Assembly (NCBI RefSeq): GCF_040954835.1
Contig: NC_090709.1
Coordinates: 38,491,776-38,555,775, forward strand
Source of the DNA: Lepisosteus oculatus
Taxonomy: Eukaryota; Chordata; Actinopteri; Semionotiformes; Lepisosteidae
DNA: 64,000 bases
Direction: 5' to 3'
Shown here: piece after piece, positions 22,930 through 34,118 of the stretch
How the letters are laid out: each line of letters begins with the position of its first letter
Position numbering within the stretch: position 1 is the stretch's first letter
Translations under genes and position numbers: made by a program
Notes under the pieces: generated by a model
Databases searched by the model: none
The model's input: the letters and a program-made list of their open reading frames with translations, nothing else
What the model was told of the DNA's origin: nothing

Positions 22930-23505
22930 GCGCTGAACTAGAGGAGAGACGAGGGAGCTCAGTGTTGATGCCCAGGGACCCGTTAGTACGGTCCTCTGGA
23001 GCCCGGGGGACAGAGCTGGAGTCCGGACGGGTCCGAGAGCTCAGCATTGCCGCTGTCCTCCTGAGCGCCGATCAATCAATCCGATCAGTTGGCATCGACT
23101 AACGCCAACACAGGACCAAACTGTCCGTCCCCGGCTCGTAACGCGCGAGTTCAACTCGACTGAATCTGTCCTCTCACGACGAGCTCCACGGGGGGGCGGG
23201 ACGCGGAGAGAAACACGCGTGACCCGTGGACAGACGAGCCGCGGGAGAGCGGGACTCACCGCTGACTGGACGGCGCTGGGTCTCAGAGCTGCTGTGGAGC
23301 CGGGCCGGCGGGTTCTGGGTGGGGATCGTGCATGAGCAGCTCCTCTCCTCTCCTCTCCCCTCCCCGCGGCGCACAGCCCCGCTCCGGTCGGGTGACCCGG
23401 CTGAGTCAGCTGACCCCGCCCCCGAAACACGCCCGGGTCTCTCCCCCCTGCGGCCGCCAGGGGGCGCGGCGGAGCGGAGCACAGCAGGCGCACTCAACAC
23501 CCTCC
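22930..23505. other. GC-rich CpG-dense stretch, candidate promoter region
   Basis: A non-repetitive, CpG-rich segment with a TGAGTCAGCTGACC block near 23401. On the - strand a consensus donor (GGTGAGTCCC) ends at about 23257. It could be a noncoding first exon of DNASE2, which would place the satellite inside the first intron. No coding frame is convincing. Confidence 0.35.
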
Positions 23506-23506
23506 T

Positions 23507-24012
23507 AGATAGATAGATACTTTATTGATCCCGTGAGGGAAATTGCAGTGCAACAGCAGCTTAACACACACACACAACACAGCCACAGTGTAACGAATTA
23601 TATACTAATAGTACAATACATACAATCCAATACAAGAGTTACTCACAGTCCGGACACAGAAAGAACAAACTAGAACAGAACAGTACACAGAAAAACGTAT
23701 CACACGTATGAATATAAATATAGATGTAATATAGATATAGATATAAATATAGATGTAAATGTATCGCACAGGTCCCTGGCATATATTGCACAAAAGTGGT
23801 TGTAAACGGGAAGAAGAAAAAGAAAGAGAACAGATGTACCAGTAGATGTGTAGATGCGTTCAGTCCAGAAACAGGTCACTGTCGCTGTTGCCTCTGCCCA
23901 GACGCAAGGTGGGTGTGTTGTACAGTCTTATGGCAGACGGCAAGAATGACCTCCTGTAGCGCTCCCTGTCGCACCGTGGGTGAATCAGTCTATTGCTGAA
24001 CGTGCTCTTCAT
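23507..24012. mobile_element. Dispersed fish retroelement tail
   Basis: It starts with (GATA)n, ACTTTATTGATCCCGTGAGG and GAAATTGCAGTG, and contains TTGTACAGTCTTATGGCAGA and CTCCTGTAGCGCTCCCTGTC. These blocks are typical of an abundant fish non-LTR element 3' region. No coding remnant was seen. Confidence 0.6.
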
Positions 24013-24019
24013 TCCTACA

Positions 24020-24915
24020 CAATACTCACAACACCCAGGTCTCTCTGAAGCACACAGCTCTCAGGGAACACTGAACACAGGTCTCTCTGAAGCACACAAC
24101 TCTCAGCGAACACTGAACACAGGTCTCTCTGAAGCACACAGCTCTCACTGAACACTGAACACAGGTCTCTCTGAAGCACAGAGCTCTCAGTCAACACTGA
24201 ACCCAGGTCTCTCTGAAGCACACAACTCTCAGTGCACACTGAACCCAGGTCTCCCTGAAGCACACAACTCTCAGAGAACACTGAACACAGCTCTCACTGA
24301 ACACTGAACCCAGGTCTCCCTGAAGCACACAACTCTCAGAGAACACTGAACACAGCTCTCACTGAACACTGAACCCAGGTCTCTCTGAAGCACAGAGCTC
24401 TCAGTGAACACTGAACACAGGTCTCCCTGAAGCACACAGCTCTCAGAGAACACTGAACACAGGTCTCTCTGAAGCACAAAGCTCTCACTGAACACTGAAC
24501 ACAGGTCTCTCTGAAGCACACAACTCTCAGTGAACACTGAACACAGGTCTCCCTGAAGCACACAGCTCTCAGTGAACACTGAACACAGGTCTCTCTGAAG
24601 CACACAGCTCTCACTGAACACTGAACACAGGTCTCTCTGAAGCACACAACTCTCAGTGAACACTGAACACAGGTCTCTCTGAAGCACAGAGCTCTCACTG
24701 AACACTGAACACAGGTCTCTCTGAAGGACACAGCTCTCAGGGAACACTGAACCCAGGTCTCCCTGAAGCACAGAGCTCTCACTGAACACTGAACACAGGT
24801 CTCCCTGAAGCACACAGCTCTCAGAGAACACTGAACCCAGGTCTCCCTGAAGCACACAGCTCTCAGTGAACACTGAACCCAGGTCTCCCTGAAGCACACA
24901 GCTCTCAGTGAGTGA
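24020..24915. repeat. ~42-bp minisatellite (GAAGCACACAGCTCTCAG)
   Basis: About 20 units of AACACTGAACACAGGTCTCT, CTGAAGCACACAGCTCTCAG follow the retroelement tail directly. Single-base variants (ACAAC/ACAGC, CACTG/CAGTG, CTCTC/CTCCC) are shuffled between units. Confidence 0.92.
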
Positions 24916-25985
24916 GTCCTCTCAGCTGGCAGGACCTGCTCCAGACTGAGCCCCAGACAGACACGAGAGGGTGTGTGGAGATAGGGCTTTTTGCCTGGTT
25001 TCTGATGAATTTCAGTAGTAAAATGTCCATCTTAGCAAGAAAAAGAGCAGTACGACACTTGTTCTGTGGAAGAGATCTCCTCTCCTCCTCTTCCTTAACC
25101 CCAACAGTCACATTGAAACCCTTCCCACGCTGGCAGTCTGTGCAAAAGAGTTCTGCACTTATAGTATAAAGCAAGGACAAAGAACACTTATGGACAGTTT
25201 TTTTTTTTAATGTTGCAAAATGAAACATTAGGAGAATATTACTATACCACATAAGAAAAAGGTTTTAATTAAAGTAATTTTCACAATCCTTTACATTTAT
25301 AGTGGGACAGTTCCTGGGCCTTCTGTATATCTAGAACAGGCAGAAAGAAGGGTTAACACAGACACCCTGACTGGACACTACAGTACAGTTCCACTTTAAT
25401 GTAAGGCTAGCTTTTTTAAAAGTTATTTTATTCGAAACAGAGGCGGGGGGAGTTCAAGTTTCGCCAGAAGAGAGCGAGTTTTTGGCAGAGAAAGTCAATA
25501 AACTCAAGGGGAGCTGCATTTGTATACAGAAAGAACCAGCACTGAGGGGAGCATTTCAATGCACAGTGAAAGACAACGTCCACAGTAAGTCGCAAAACCT
25601 GCCCCTCCCATCGCAAGCCGGAGATCTCCGGGTCTGCTCAGCGCCACACAGCCCCCGGCCCCCGGCCCCCGCCCACCGGGACCGGCCAAACCGCGAACCC
25701 CAATCGCTCGGTTTCAGGTACGACAACAGTGCGTCTCTCTGGATTAGCGAGACGTCAGGACCCACCTGCCGAAACGCGACTGCGGCTCCCCTTCAGGAAA
25801 AGGGTGCAGAAATAAAAATAAAAACCCAACCAAGATGCAGAACCCGGAGTCTAAGACACACACGCTCACCGCCTGCCGCTCCGTCCCCTTGCTATGACGT
25901 GCGCCTGAGACCCTGCAGCCCGATTGGCTGCTCGCGGAGCCAATCAGCCTGCCGATCCCGACAGGCTCCGCCCCTCCCCTGCTCC
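24916..25985. other. Unassigned stretch between minisatellites
   Basis: No gene recognised. The first half is moderately AT-rich, with an 11-T run near 25199. On the - strand there is an open frame of about 115 codons containing CTDCQRGKGF and MDILLLKFIRNQ, possibly retroelement debris. At 25921-25953 GATTGGCTG and AGCCAATCAG form a CCAAT-box pair in a GC-rich patch. Confidence 0.4.
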
Positions 25986-27170
25986 CGGTGTCGTCAGGCC
26001 CTGTTCTGGGTCCAGATGGGCTGGCAGTGCCCAGGTGTGACAGTCCTGCTCCAGCAGTGCCAGGCTCTGCTGTTCTGGGTCCAGATGGGCTGGCAGTGCC
26101 CAGGTCTGACAGTCCTGCTCCAGCAGTGCCCAGGTGTGACAGTTCTGCCCCAGCAGTGCCCAGGTCTGACAGTCCTGCCCCAGCAGTGCCAATTCTGACA
26201 GTCCTGCCCCAGCAGTGCCCAGGTGTGACAGTCCTGCCCCAGCAGTGCCCAGGTCTGACAGTCCTGCCCCAGCAGTGCCAGGCTCTGCTGTTCTGGGTCC
26301 AGATGGGCTGGTAGTGCCCAGGTCTGACAGTCCTGCCCCAGCAGTGCCCAGGTGTGACAGTCCTGCCCCAGCAGTGCCAGGCTCTGCTGTTCTGGGTCCA
26401 GATGGGCTGGCAGTGCCCAGGTCTGACAGTCCTACCCCAGCAGTGCCCAGGTCTGACAGTCCTGCCCCAGCAGTGCCCAGGTGTGACAGTCCTGCCCCAG
26501 CAGTGCCAGGTGTGACAGTCCTGCTCCAGCAGTGCCAGGCTCTGCTGTTCTGGGTCCAGATGGGCTGGCAGTGCCCAGGTCTGACAGTCCTGCCCCAGCA
26601 GTGCCCAGGTGTGACAGTCCTGCTCCAGCAGTGCCCAGGTCTGACAGTCCTGCTCCAGCAGTGCCCAGGTCTGACAGTCCTGCCCCAGCAGTGCCAGGCT
26701 CTGCTGTTCTGGGTCCAGATTGACTGGCAGTGCCCAGGTCTGACAGTACTGCTCCAGCAGTGCCAGGCTCTGCTGTTCTGGGTCCAGATGGGCTGGCAGT
26801 GCCCAGGTGTGACAGTCCTGCCCCAGCAGTGCCAGGCTCTGCTGTTCTGGGTCCAGATGGGCTGGCAGTGCCCAGGTGTGACAGTCCTGCCCCAGCAGTG
26901 CCAGGCTCTGCTGCAGCCCCTGTTCTGTGGGCGACAGCAGGACCAGGTCATCAGAGCAGTAGAGCAGGAAGTTGATCTCTGACAAGGGGCTGCAGACTGT
27001 TCCCACACTCCTGCGGACTCGCTGACAGAGATATTGATCAGTGTTGGGCTCAGGCTGCAGCCCTGTCTCCCCTCCACGACCCCGGGTGAAGAATTCTGTC
27101 CCTTTGGGTTTCCAATTTTCACTGCACGTTTGCTCTCCGAGTACATTGACTTAATCACATTGTACACTTA
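25986..27170 (-). mobile_element. Decayed LINE reverse-transcriptase fragment with internal minisatellite
   Basis: The - strand encodes blocks of a fish LINE ORF2. These are GRQGCSLSPTLINISV (canonical RQGC.LSPTLFNIY) and LLYCSDDLVLLSPTEQGLQQ, in which the YADD box is altered. Next comes SLALLGQDCHTWALPAHLDP. The last block is amplified into a ~69-bp tandem array from about 25990 to 26930 (GCACTGCTGGGGCAGGACTG, with TGTCACACCTGGGCACTGCC). Frame changes separate the blocks. It is non-functional. Confidence 0.8.
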
Positions 27171-27379
27171 CCCACTATTCCGCTATGGAGACGTTGTCGA
27201 TTAAGTTTTTCCCATAAATCCGATGGTTTGGTCGGATCTATTTGTGTCTGGGAGCCTTTGGTACAGATATTTTTGAAAGACGATGAACAGATTATTCCAT
27301 CCTGGATGACCAGTTCCTCCAGTCTTGAGTTATTTACAGTGTTCCTCTTCTCCCAGAGTCAGAGGACAATTCAGCAGTT

Positions 27380-27630
27380 TTAATTCACTCACACACACAC
27401 TGATTCACTCACACACACTCACACACACTGATTCACTCTCACACACTATCACACACTATCACACACTCTCACACACTCTCACACTCAGACACACTCTCAC
27501 ACACACACACTCTCACACTCAGACCAAACACACTCTCACACAAACTCTCATACACACACTCGCACTCAGACACACTCTCACACACACTCACACACTCTCT
27601 CACACACACACACACTCTCACACTGACCCC
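27380..27630. repeat. CA-rich simple repeat
   Basis: Irregular CACACACTCTCACACTCAGA and ATTCACTCACACAC units, immediately downstream of the probable GPSM3 transcript end. Confidence 0.85.
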
Positions 27631-27655
27631 ACGCTGGCTGTGCTTTCACAGTGGT

Positions 27656-27661
27656 TTTATT
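27656..27661 (-). terminator. GPSM3: GPSM3 poly(A) signal
   Basis: TTTATT on the + strand gives AATAAA on the GPSM3 strand, about 380 nt after its stop. It is the nearest canonical hexamer. Confidence 0.55.
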
Positions 27662-27794
27662 CGCCCTTGTCAACAGCACGCGTGACACAGTGACTGGCAG
27701 GACAAACACACACACTGACCGGGACGCCGCGCTCCGGACAAGAGGCAGACGCAGGGCACGCAGGAGTCAAACAGGAGGGCGGGGACAGAATCGA

Positions 27795-28010
27795 GTCTCT
27801 GGGGGGCTAATGTGTCCCCACCTCGTGATCCAGGGGTTCAGGGACGCTGTACTTTACACACAGAGTGGCGGGAGCATGGAACAAGCTGCCCAGTCTCCGC
27901 CCCCTGCCTCCTTTCAGGAAAGGACCGGACGAGTCCCTCCGATGAGCCGGATCGCGGTGGTCCGGCAACAGGCCGGTCGAAGGTCGCGACTGGACAGACA
28001 CACATCCTTC
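27795..28010. mobile_element. Dispersed repeat fragment in GPSM3 3' UTR
   Basis: The blocks GAGTGGCGGGAGCATGGAAC, AAGCTGCCCAGTCTCC and TTTCAGGAAAGGACCGGACG are shared in weaker form with 32870-32960 and the 35.5-36.6 kb array. All look like pieces of one CR1-like element tail. It lies after the GPSM3 stop codon. Confidence 0.5.
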
Positions 28011-28042
28011 GTCCCTGTGGACTGAGGGGTGACCCGGCCCCC

Positions 28043-31000
28043 CTACCGCAGAGAGGGGGGCAGCTCGGTCCTCTGCTCCTCCATGCGGCCCCCCTGCACC
28101 CGCAGCAGCAGGGAGAAGAAGTCTTCATCGTCCACCGGGCCCGGAGGAGCACAGCGCTGGTCTTCCAGCCGCCCCTGAGCCTGGCCAGAGAGAGAGAGAG
28201 GGGTTCATACACTCCAGTACACTGACACTGCACTGAGAGAGAGAGGGGTTCATACACACACACTGACTGGACACTCCAGTACATGAACACTGCACTGTGA
28301 GAGAGAGGGGTTCATACAGACACACTGACTGGACACTCCAGTACATGAACACTGCACTGAGAGAGAGAGGGGTTCATACAGACACACTGACTGGACACTC
28401 CAGTACATGAACACTGCACTGAGAGAGAGAGGGGTTCATACAGACACACTGACTGGACACTCCAGTACATGAACACTGCACTGAGAGAGAGAGGGGTTCA
28501 TACACTCCAGTACACTGACACTGACCTGAGAGAGAGAGGGGTTCATACACACACACTGACTGGACACTCCAGTACACTAACACTGACCTGAGAGAGAGAG
28601 GGGTTCATACAGACACACTGACTGGACACTCCAGTACATGAACACTGCACTGAGAGAGAGAGGGGTTCATACACACACACTGACTGGACACTCCAGTACA
28701 TGAACACTGCACTGAGAGAGAGAGGGGTTCATACAGACACACTGACTGGACACTCCAGTACATGAACACTGCACTGAGAGAGAGAGGGGTTCATACAGAC
28801 ACACTGACTGGACACTCCAGTACATGAACACTGCACTGAGAGAGAGAGGGGTTCATACAGACACACTGACTGGACACTCCAGTACATGAACACTGCACTG
28901 AGAGAGAGAGGGGTTCATACAGACACCCTGACTGGACACTCCAGTACATGAACACTGCACTGAGAGAGAGAGGGGTTCACACACACACACTGACTGGACA
29001 CTCCAGTACATGAACACTGCACTGAGAGAGAGGGGTTCATACAGACACACTGACTGGACACTCCAGTACATGAACACTGCACTGAGAGAGAGAGGGGTTC
29101 ACACACACACACTGACTGGACACTCCAGTACATGAACACTGCACTGAGAGAGAGAGGGGTTCATACAGACACACTGACTGGACACTCCAGGACATGAACA
29201 CTGCACTGAGAGAGAGAGGGGTTCATACAGACACCCTGACTGGACACTCCAGTACATGAACACTGCCCTGAGAGAGAGAGGGGTTCATACACACACACTG
29301 ACTGGACACTCCAGTACATGAACACTGACCTGAGAGAGAGAGGGGTTCATACACACACACTGACTGGACACTCCAGTACATGAACACTGCACTGAGAGAG
29401 AGAGGGGTTCATACACACACACTGACTGGACACTCCAGTACATGAACACTGCACTGAGAGAGAGAGGGGTTCATACAGACACACTGACTGGACACTCCAG
29501 TACATGAACACTGCACTGAGAGAGAGAGGGGTTCATACAGACACACTGACTGGACACTCCAGTACATGAACACTGCACTGAGAGAGAGGGGTTCATACAG
29601 ACACACTGACTGGACACTCCAGTACATGAACACTGCACTGAGAGAGAGAGGGGTTCATACACACACACACTGACTGGACACTCCAGTACATTAACACTGC
29701 ACTGAGAGAGAGGGGTTCATACAGACACACTGACTGGACACTCCAGTACATGAACACTGCACTGAGAGAGAGAGGGGTTGAAGGCTTCACTGTCTGAAGG
29801 AACTGAATCTCTCTAGTCCTGAACAGAGACCTGACACCAGTATTCACGGTGTTGAAGTTTATATCCTGGAGTCTCTCAGGAAGCAGAGGGGTGAGACTGT
29901 CTCGTCGGCTATGCGGAGGTGTGACTGTGGCTGGGATCAGGACCACAAACAGGACAGAAGTAGTGCAGCCTCCTCCCGCTGGATCGGCCAGCTCCTTCCC
30001 CGTCCTGAGGTCCCGATCATCCGGGGGACACCGGGAATCCGCTCCTGTTCCAGTCACCCACCGCTCTCTGTGCAAGGACACACCTCCTGCTCCCCCTCTC
30101 AGAGGTGACGGCCCCCCCCGGCCGGGCCTCTCGGGGTCCCCCTGCGGGGGCTGACCTCAGCCGCGACCTGTCGCCTGTCTGGACCCCCCCTGCTCCGGGC
30201 TAGAGGGATTCCCCAGCGTCTCCACTGGAGGGCACTGGCGTCCGGAGACCGGAGCACCGAAAACCTCCGTCTCCGCCCCCCCGCAGGGGAGCTGGGAGAG
30301 GTTATCACCCAGAACCCCCGCGCACGCGGTCTCCGGGCCCCTTCCCTGACCTCTGACCTGCCCTGCCCCCCCCGCGGCGGCCTCACCTGTCTGTGCAGGA
30401 TCATGCTGTACAGCTCCTCCTTGGGGGCCGGCCTGATGGGCCCCGCCCCCGTCTCCCTGGCGACGGCCGGCCCCGCCCCCGTCCCCGCAGCGCCGGCCGG
30501 CCCCGCCCCCTCCGGGCCGGCCGGGGGCGGGGCGTCCTGCAGCTCCGCCCGCTGGTCGTCGAGGCGCCGGGCCTGGGAGCAGGCCAGCAGGTCGAAGAAC
30601 TCCTCCCGCTGCAGCGACGTCATGGAGGCGAAGAGCACTGGGCGACAGGGAGAGAGGGAGGGCGTGGTGAGCGCGGCGCGCGGGCGGGCGGGCGGGCCCG
30701 GGCCCGGGCGCGCCGGGGGTGGCGGTCCGGCTCACCGCGGCGCCGGGGCAGGGGCGTGCTGGGCTCCGAGTGGCAGCCCCTGTCCCTGTGGAAGGAGTAC
30801 CGCTGGTCGTTCAGCCTCCTGCCCTCCTGCAGGGAGCACAGCAGCTCGTAGAGGGAGTCTGGGAAGTCTGGGGTCAGCCTGCGGCCCTGGACACACAGAG
30901 AGAGAGGGGGTGAGCGCAGTCCTGCAGACAGACAGGCACAGAGACAGACAGGTACAGTCCTGCAGACAGACAGGCGCAGAGACAGACAGGCGCAGAGACA

Positions 31001-32801
31001 GACAGGTACAGAGACAGACAGGTGCAGAGACAGACAGGCGCAGTCCAGCAGACAGACAGGCACAGAGACAGACAGGTGCAGAGACAGACAGGTACAGAGA
31101 CAGACAGACATGCGCAGTCCGGCAGACAGGCAGGCGCAGAGACAGACAGGCGCAGTCCTGCAGACAGACAGGCACAGAGACAGACAGGTGCAGAGACAGA
31201 CAGGTACAGAGACAGACAGACATGCGCAGTCCGGCAGACAGGCAGGCGCAGAGACAGACAGGCACAGAGACAGACAGGCGCAGTCCGGCAGACAGACAGG
31301 TGCAGAGACAGACAGGTGCAGAGACAGACAGGCGCAGTCCAGCAGACAGACAGGTGCAGAGACAGACAGGTACAGTCCGGCAGACAGACAGGTACAGAGA
31401 GAGACAGGTACAGTCCTGCAGACAGACAGGTGCAGAGACAGACAGACAGGTGCAGAGACATACAGGTACAGTCCAGCACGCTGCAGAAACAGACAGGTAC
31501 AGCGACAGACAGGTACAGAGACAGACAGGTAGAGTCAGACAGACAGACAGATATCGGGTAGAGTCAGACAGACAGACAGGTAGAGTCAGACAGATATCAG
31601 GTACCCGTTTCTGCTTATCCTGAGGCTGCAGGCTGTCTTTGGTGCTTGAGGTCGCCGGGGGTCGCAGTTTTACTTCTGACTCTGTGTGCTCTTTCCGTGC
31701 GTCTGTGGAACCTCTGTCTCTCTCCCCCTGTCTGTCCTGCTGTGTCCCCGTCTCCCCCTCCTGTCTCTCTCCCTGTCTGTCCTGCTGTGTCCCCGTCTCC
31801 CCCTCCTGTCTCTCCCCCTGTCTGTGCTGCCCTGTCCCCGTCTCCCCCTCCTGTCTCTCTCCCTGTCTGTCCTGCTGTGTCCCTGTCTCTCCCTCCTGTC
31901 TCTCTCCCTGTCTGTCCTGCTGTGTCCCTGTCTCTCCCTCCTGTCTCTCTCCCTGTCTGTCCTGCTGTGTCCCTGTCTCTCCCTCCTGCCTCTCTCCCTG
32001 TCTGTCCTGCACTGTCCCGGTCTCTCCCTGTCTCTCTCCCTGTCTGTCCTGCTGTGTCCCTGTCTCTCCCTCCTGCCTCTCTCCCTGTCTGTCCTGCACT
32101 GTCCCGGTCTCTCCCTGTCTCTCTCCCTGTCTGTCCTGCTGTGTCCCTGTCTCTCCCTCCTGTCTCTCCCCCTGTCTGTCCTGCCCTGTCCCTGTCTCTC
32201 CCTGTCTCTCTCCCTGTCTGTCCTGCTGTGTCCCTGTCTCTCCCTCCTGTCTCTCTCCCTGTCTGTCCTGCCCTGTCCCAGTCTCTCCCTGTCTCTCTCC
32301 CCATCCCTCCTCCTCCTGTGTCTGAGTTTGAGTGCAGACAGCAGCAGAGTTCCCCTCTTCCACTCCCTCACTGCTCCTATTAGCGTTTAGAGTTTCTCCC
32401 TCTCTGTCTCGACTCCTCTCTCCCTCTGCCTCTCCCTGACTCCTCTCTCCCTCTGCCTCCCCCTGACTCCCTGCCTCTCTGTCTCGACTCCTCTCTCCCT
32501 CTGCCTCCCCCCGACTCCTCTCTCCCTCTGCCTCCCCCTGACTCCCTGCCTCTCCCTGACTCCTCTCTCCCTCTGTCTCCCCCCGACTCCTCTCTCCCTC
32601 TGCCTCCCCCTGACTCCCTGCCTCTCCCTGACTCCTCTCTCCCTCTGCCTCCCCCTGACTCCCTGCCTCTCTGCCTCGACTCCTCTCTCCCTCTGCCTCA
32701 CCCCGACTCACTGCCCCCCAGCGTCCTTCCTCTGCTACACCGGCTGAATGGATGAAAAGGTCGAACCGTGTGACCTCTGAACTTTCCACCTTGACCTCCA
32801 T
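28043..32801 (-). CDS. GPSM3: G-protein signalling modulator 3-like GoLoco protein, 4 exons, ~578 aa
   Basis: GPSM3 binds GDP-loaded G-alpha-i through GoLoco motifs and blocks nucleotide release. Exons are 32801-31605, 30886-30736, 30637-30387 and 28180-28043 (TAG), with consistent phases. The C-terminal part has four GoLoco-like segments: SLYELLCSLQEGRRLNDQR, EEFFDLLACSQARRLDDQR, EELYSMILHRQAQGRLEDQR and DDEDFFSLLLRVQGGRMEEQR. The end QRTELPPSLR resembles that of human GPSM3 (about 160 aa, three GoLocos). Adjacency to PBX2 matches human MHC class III. The first exon would add 399 residues of Glu/Arg/Gly/Gln-rich tandem repeat from a well-placed ATG (GCCGATGG), ending at donor AAACGG|GTACCT. 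No counterpart exists in human. The three GoLoco exons are firm; the N-terminal exon is inferred from frame and splice site. Confidence 0.85.
28190..29780 (-). repeat. 62-bp minisatellite in GPSM3 last intron
   Basis: About 26 units. In the gene sense each reads CCCCTCTCTCTCTCAG, TGCAGTGTTCATGTACTGGA, GTGTCCAGTCAGTGTGTCTG and TATGAAC. The copy nearest the exon runs straight into the authentic acceptor (CTCTCTGGCCAG at 28181). The same unit occurs at 33830-34115, 43113-43186, 54060-55115 and 56050-56720. Confidence 0.95.
29781..30386. other. Remaining intron 3 sequence of GPSM3
   Basis: GC-rich, apparently unique intronic sequence between the 62-bp array and the exon ending at 30387. No feature is supported. 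Confidence 0.5.
30905..31600. repeat. CAGACAGACAGGTRCAGAGA minisatellite in GPSM3 intron 1
   Basis: Irregular units of about 18-30 bp (CAGACAGACAGGTGCAGAGA and GTCCTGCAGACAGACAGGYR) fill the intron between exons 31605-32801 and 30736-30886. Confidence 0.9.
31690..32320 (-). repeat. GPSM3: Coding 45-bp repeat within GPSM3 exon 1
   Basis: About 13 units of 45 nt (some 42) encode GETGTQQDRQGERQE or a shortened version. Every length change is a multiple of three and the frame stays open through the array. This is what selection on coding sequence would give, although a repeat lacking stops in one frame can also arise by chance. Confidence 0.85.
32390..32720 (-). repeat. GPSM3: Second coding repeat block in GPSM3 exon 1
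   Basis: Tandem GEAEGERSRGEAGSQ-type units, built from an ~24-nt core (CCTCTCTCCCTCTGCCTC on the + strand) with higher-order 60-70 nt periods, in frame with the upstream ATG at 32801. Confidence 0.8.
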
Positions 32802-32859
32802 CGGCCTGGGCAGCGGCGCGGCAGGTGGTCACACGGACCTGGCGGGGATAAACAGCAGC

Positions 32860-33035
32860 GCTTGAGAAGCGAGACGAGGCTGGGCCGCCTGTTCCACACT
32901 CCCGCCCCCCTCTGTGTACAGAAACACGCCCAGTTCCCAGTCCTGAAAACTGACACACTCTGGATTGAAGGCGGGTCTGTGAAACTCCCCCTGGAATCGT
33001 CTGTGGTCCTGCCCAAGACTCAACAGATACAGCTC
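32860..33035. mobile_element. CR1-like dispersed repeat fragment
   Basis: GCTGGGCCGCCTGTTCCACA and CCCCCCTCTGTGTACAG match the unit of the 121-bp array at 35.5-36.6 kb. They also resemble the CR1 tail consensus (CTGGGCAGCCTGTTCCA). It lies just upstream of GPSM3. Confidence 0.5.
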
Positions 33036-33039
33036 CCCA

Positions 33040-33830
33040 ACCTGTCTCAATTTTCAATTTCAACTCAAGGTGCTTTATTAGCATGACTGATGGGTACAAT
33101 CAGTGTTGCCAAAGCAAATAAAAATAATAAAATGAACATGGGACAAAACAAAAAATAGAAGTCAAATCAAATCTACAGACACATTACAGACATTTACAAC
33201 AAAGACATCTCATAAAATATTGACATATACTGTAAACATATTGAGCGTTATTGGGAGACAGACTCACTGTTCCTCAGGCTGTGACAGGAGATCACATACT
33301 GGGCTGCCAGTTCCCTCCTCCCTCTCCCAGTAGGATTGGGACCCGTTGGGATTCTGGCAGGGGTGGGAACTCTGGGACTAGATTTCTGAATTTCGGGAAG
33401 AATGTTTCTCTAATCCCAGAGTATCTGTCCCAGTACAGTAGGAAGTGCACCTCTGTCTCTGTTTCTCCCCGCTGGCAGTGGGAGCACAGCCTGTCCTCTC
33501 TGGGCAGCCAGGTCTGCCTGTGTCGCCCAGTTTCTATGGCCAGGCTGTGGTCACTGAGCCTGTCCTCTCTGGGCAGCCAGGTCTGCCTGTGTCCAGTGTC
33601 TGTGTCCAGGCTGTGCTCACTGAGCCTGTCCTCTCTGGACAGCCAGGTCTGCCTGTGTCCAGTGTCTGTGTCCAGGCTGTGGTCACTGAGCCTGTCCTCT
33701 CTGGGCAGCCAGGTCTGCCTGTGTCGCCCAGTTTCTATGGCCAGGCTGTGGTCACTGAGCCTGTACTTCGTCAGGGTCTGTTTCTGTTTGCTGTTTCTTA
33801 TCTTGGTCAAATATTCGGCTCTCTCTCAGT
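33040..33830 (-). mobile_element. LINE 3' end: ORF2 C-terminus, stop and 3' UTR
   Basis: The - strand encodes LTKYRLSDHSLAIETGRHRQ, then WLPREDRLCSHCQRGETETE and VHFLLYWDRY. This is the Cys/His C-terminal region of fish LINE ORF2, continuing to PILLGEGG and CHSLR before the stop near 33255. The 3' UTR follows, with TTGGCAACACTGATTGTACC and AATAAAGCACCTTGAG (33060-33110). The RHRQTWLPREDRLSDHSL block is tandemly amplified about four times (33480-33760). This order cannot join the RT fragment at 26-27 kb into one element, so they are separate insertions. Confidence 0.82.
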
Positions 33831-34118
33831 GCAGTGTTCATGTACTGGAGTGTCCAGTCAGTGTGTCTGTATGAACCCCTCTCTCTCTCAGTGCAGTGTT
33901 CATGTACTGGAGTGTCCAGTCAGTGTGTGTGTATGAACCCCTCTCTCTCTCAGTGCAGTGTTCATGTACTGGAGTGTCCAGTCAGTGTGTCTGTATGAAC
34001 CCCTCTCTCTCTCAGTGCAGTGTTCATGTACTGGAGTGTCCAGTCAGGGTGTCTGTATGAACCCCTCTCTCTCTCAGTGCAGTGTTCATGTACTGGAGTG
34101 TCCAGTCAGTGTCTTAGT
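33826..34118 (+). repeat. 62-bp minisatellite, intergenic copy
   Basis: About five units, in + orientation, of the same repeat found in GPSM3, PBX2 and DAXX introns. The array abuts the LINE fragment. Confidence 0.95.

Noticed and set aside
24015-24915. Regular repeat-spacer look suggesting a CRISPR array
   Set aside because: Contiguous minisatellite without unique spacers, in a vertebrate genome.
27807-28042. GPSM3 C-terminal extension into a dispersed repeat
   Set aside because: On recounting the C run at about 28055 the frame hits TAG at 28045-28043, giving a normal end TELPPSLR.
30403-31623. 406-codon + strand frame opposite GPSM3
   Set aside because: Antisense shadow of GPSM3 exons and the CAGACAGACAGG repeat.
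25986-33830. RT fragment (26-27 kb) and ORF2 C-terminus (33 kb) as one LINE split by GPSM3
   Set aside because: Both are on the - strand, but the RT lies at the lower coordinate. That is the wrong order for a single element, so they are separate insertions.
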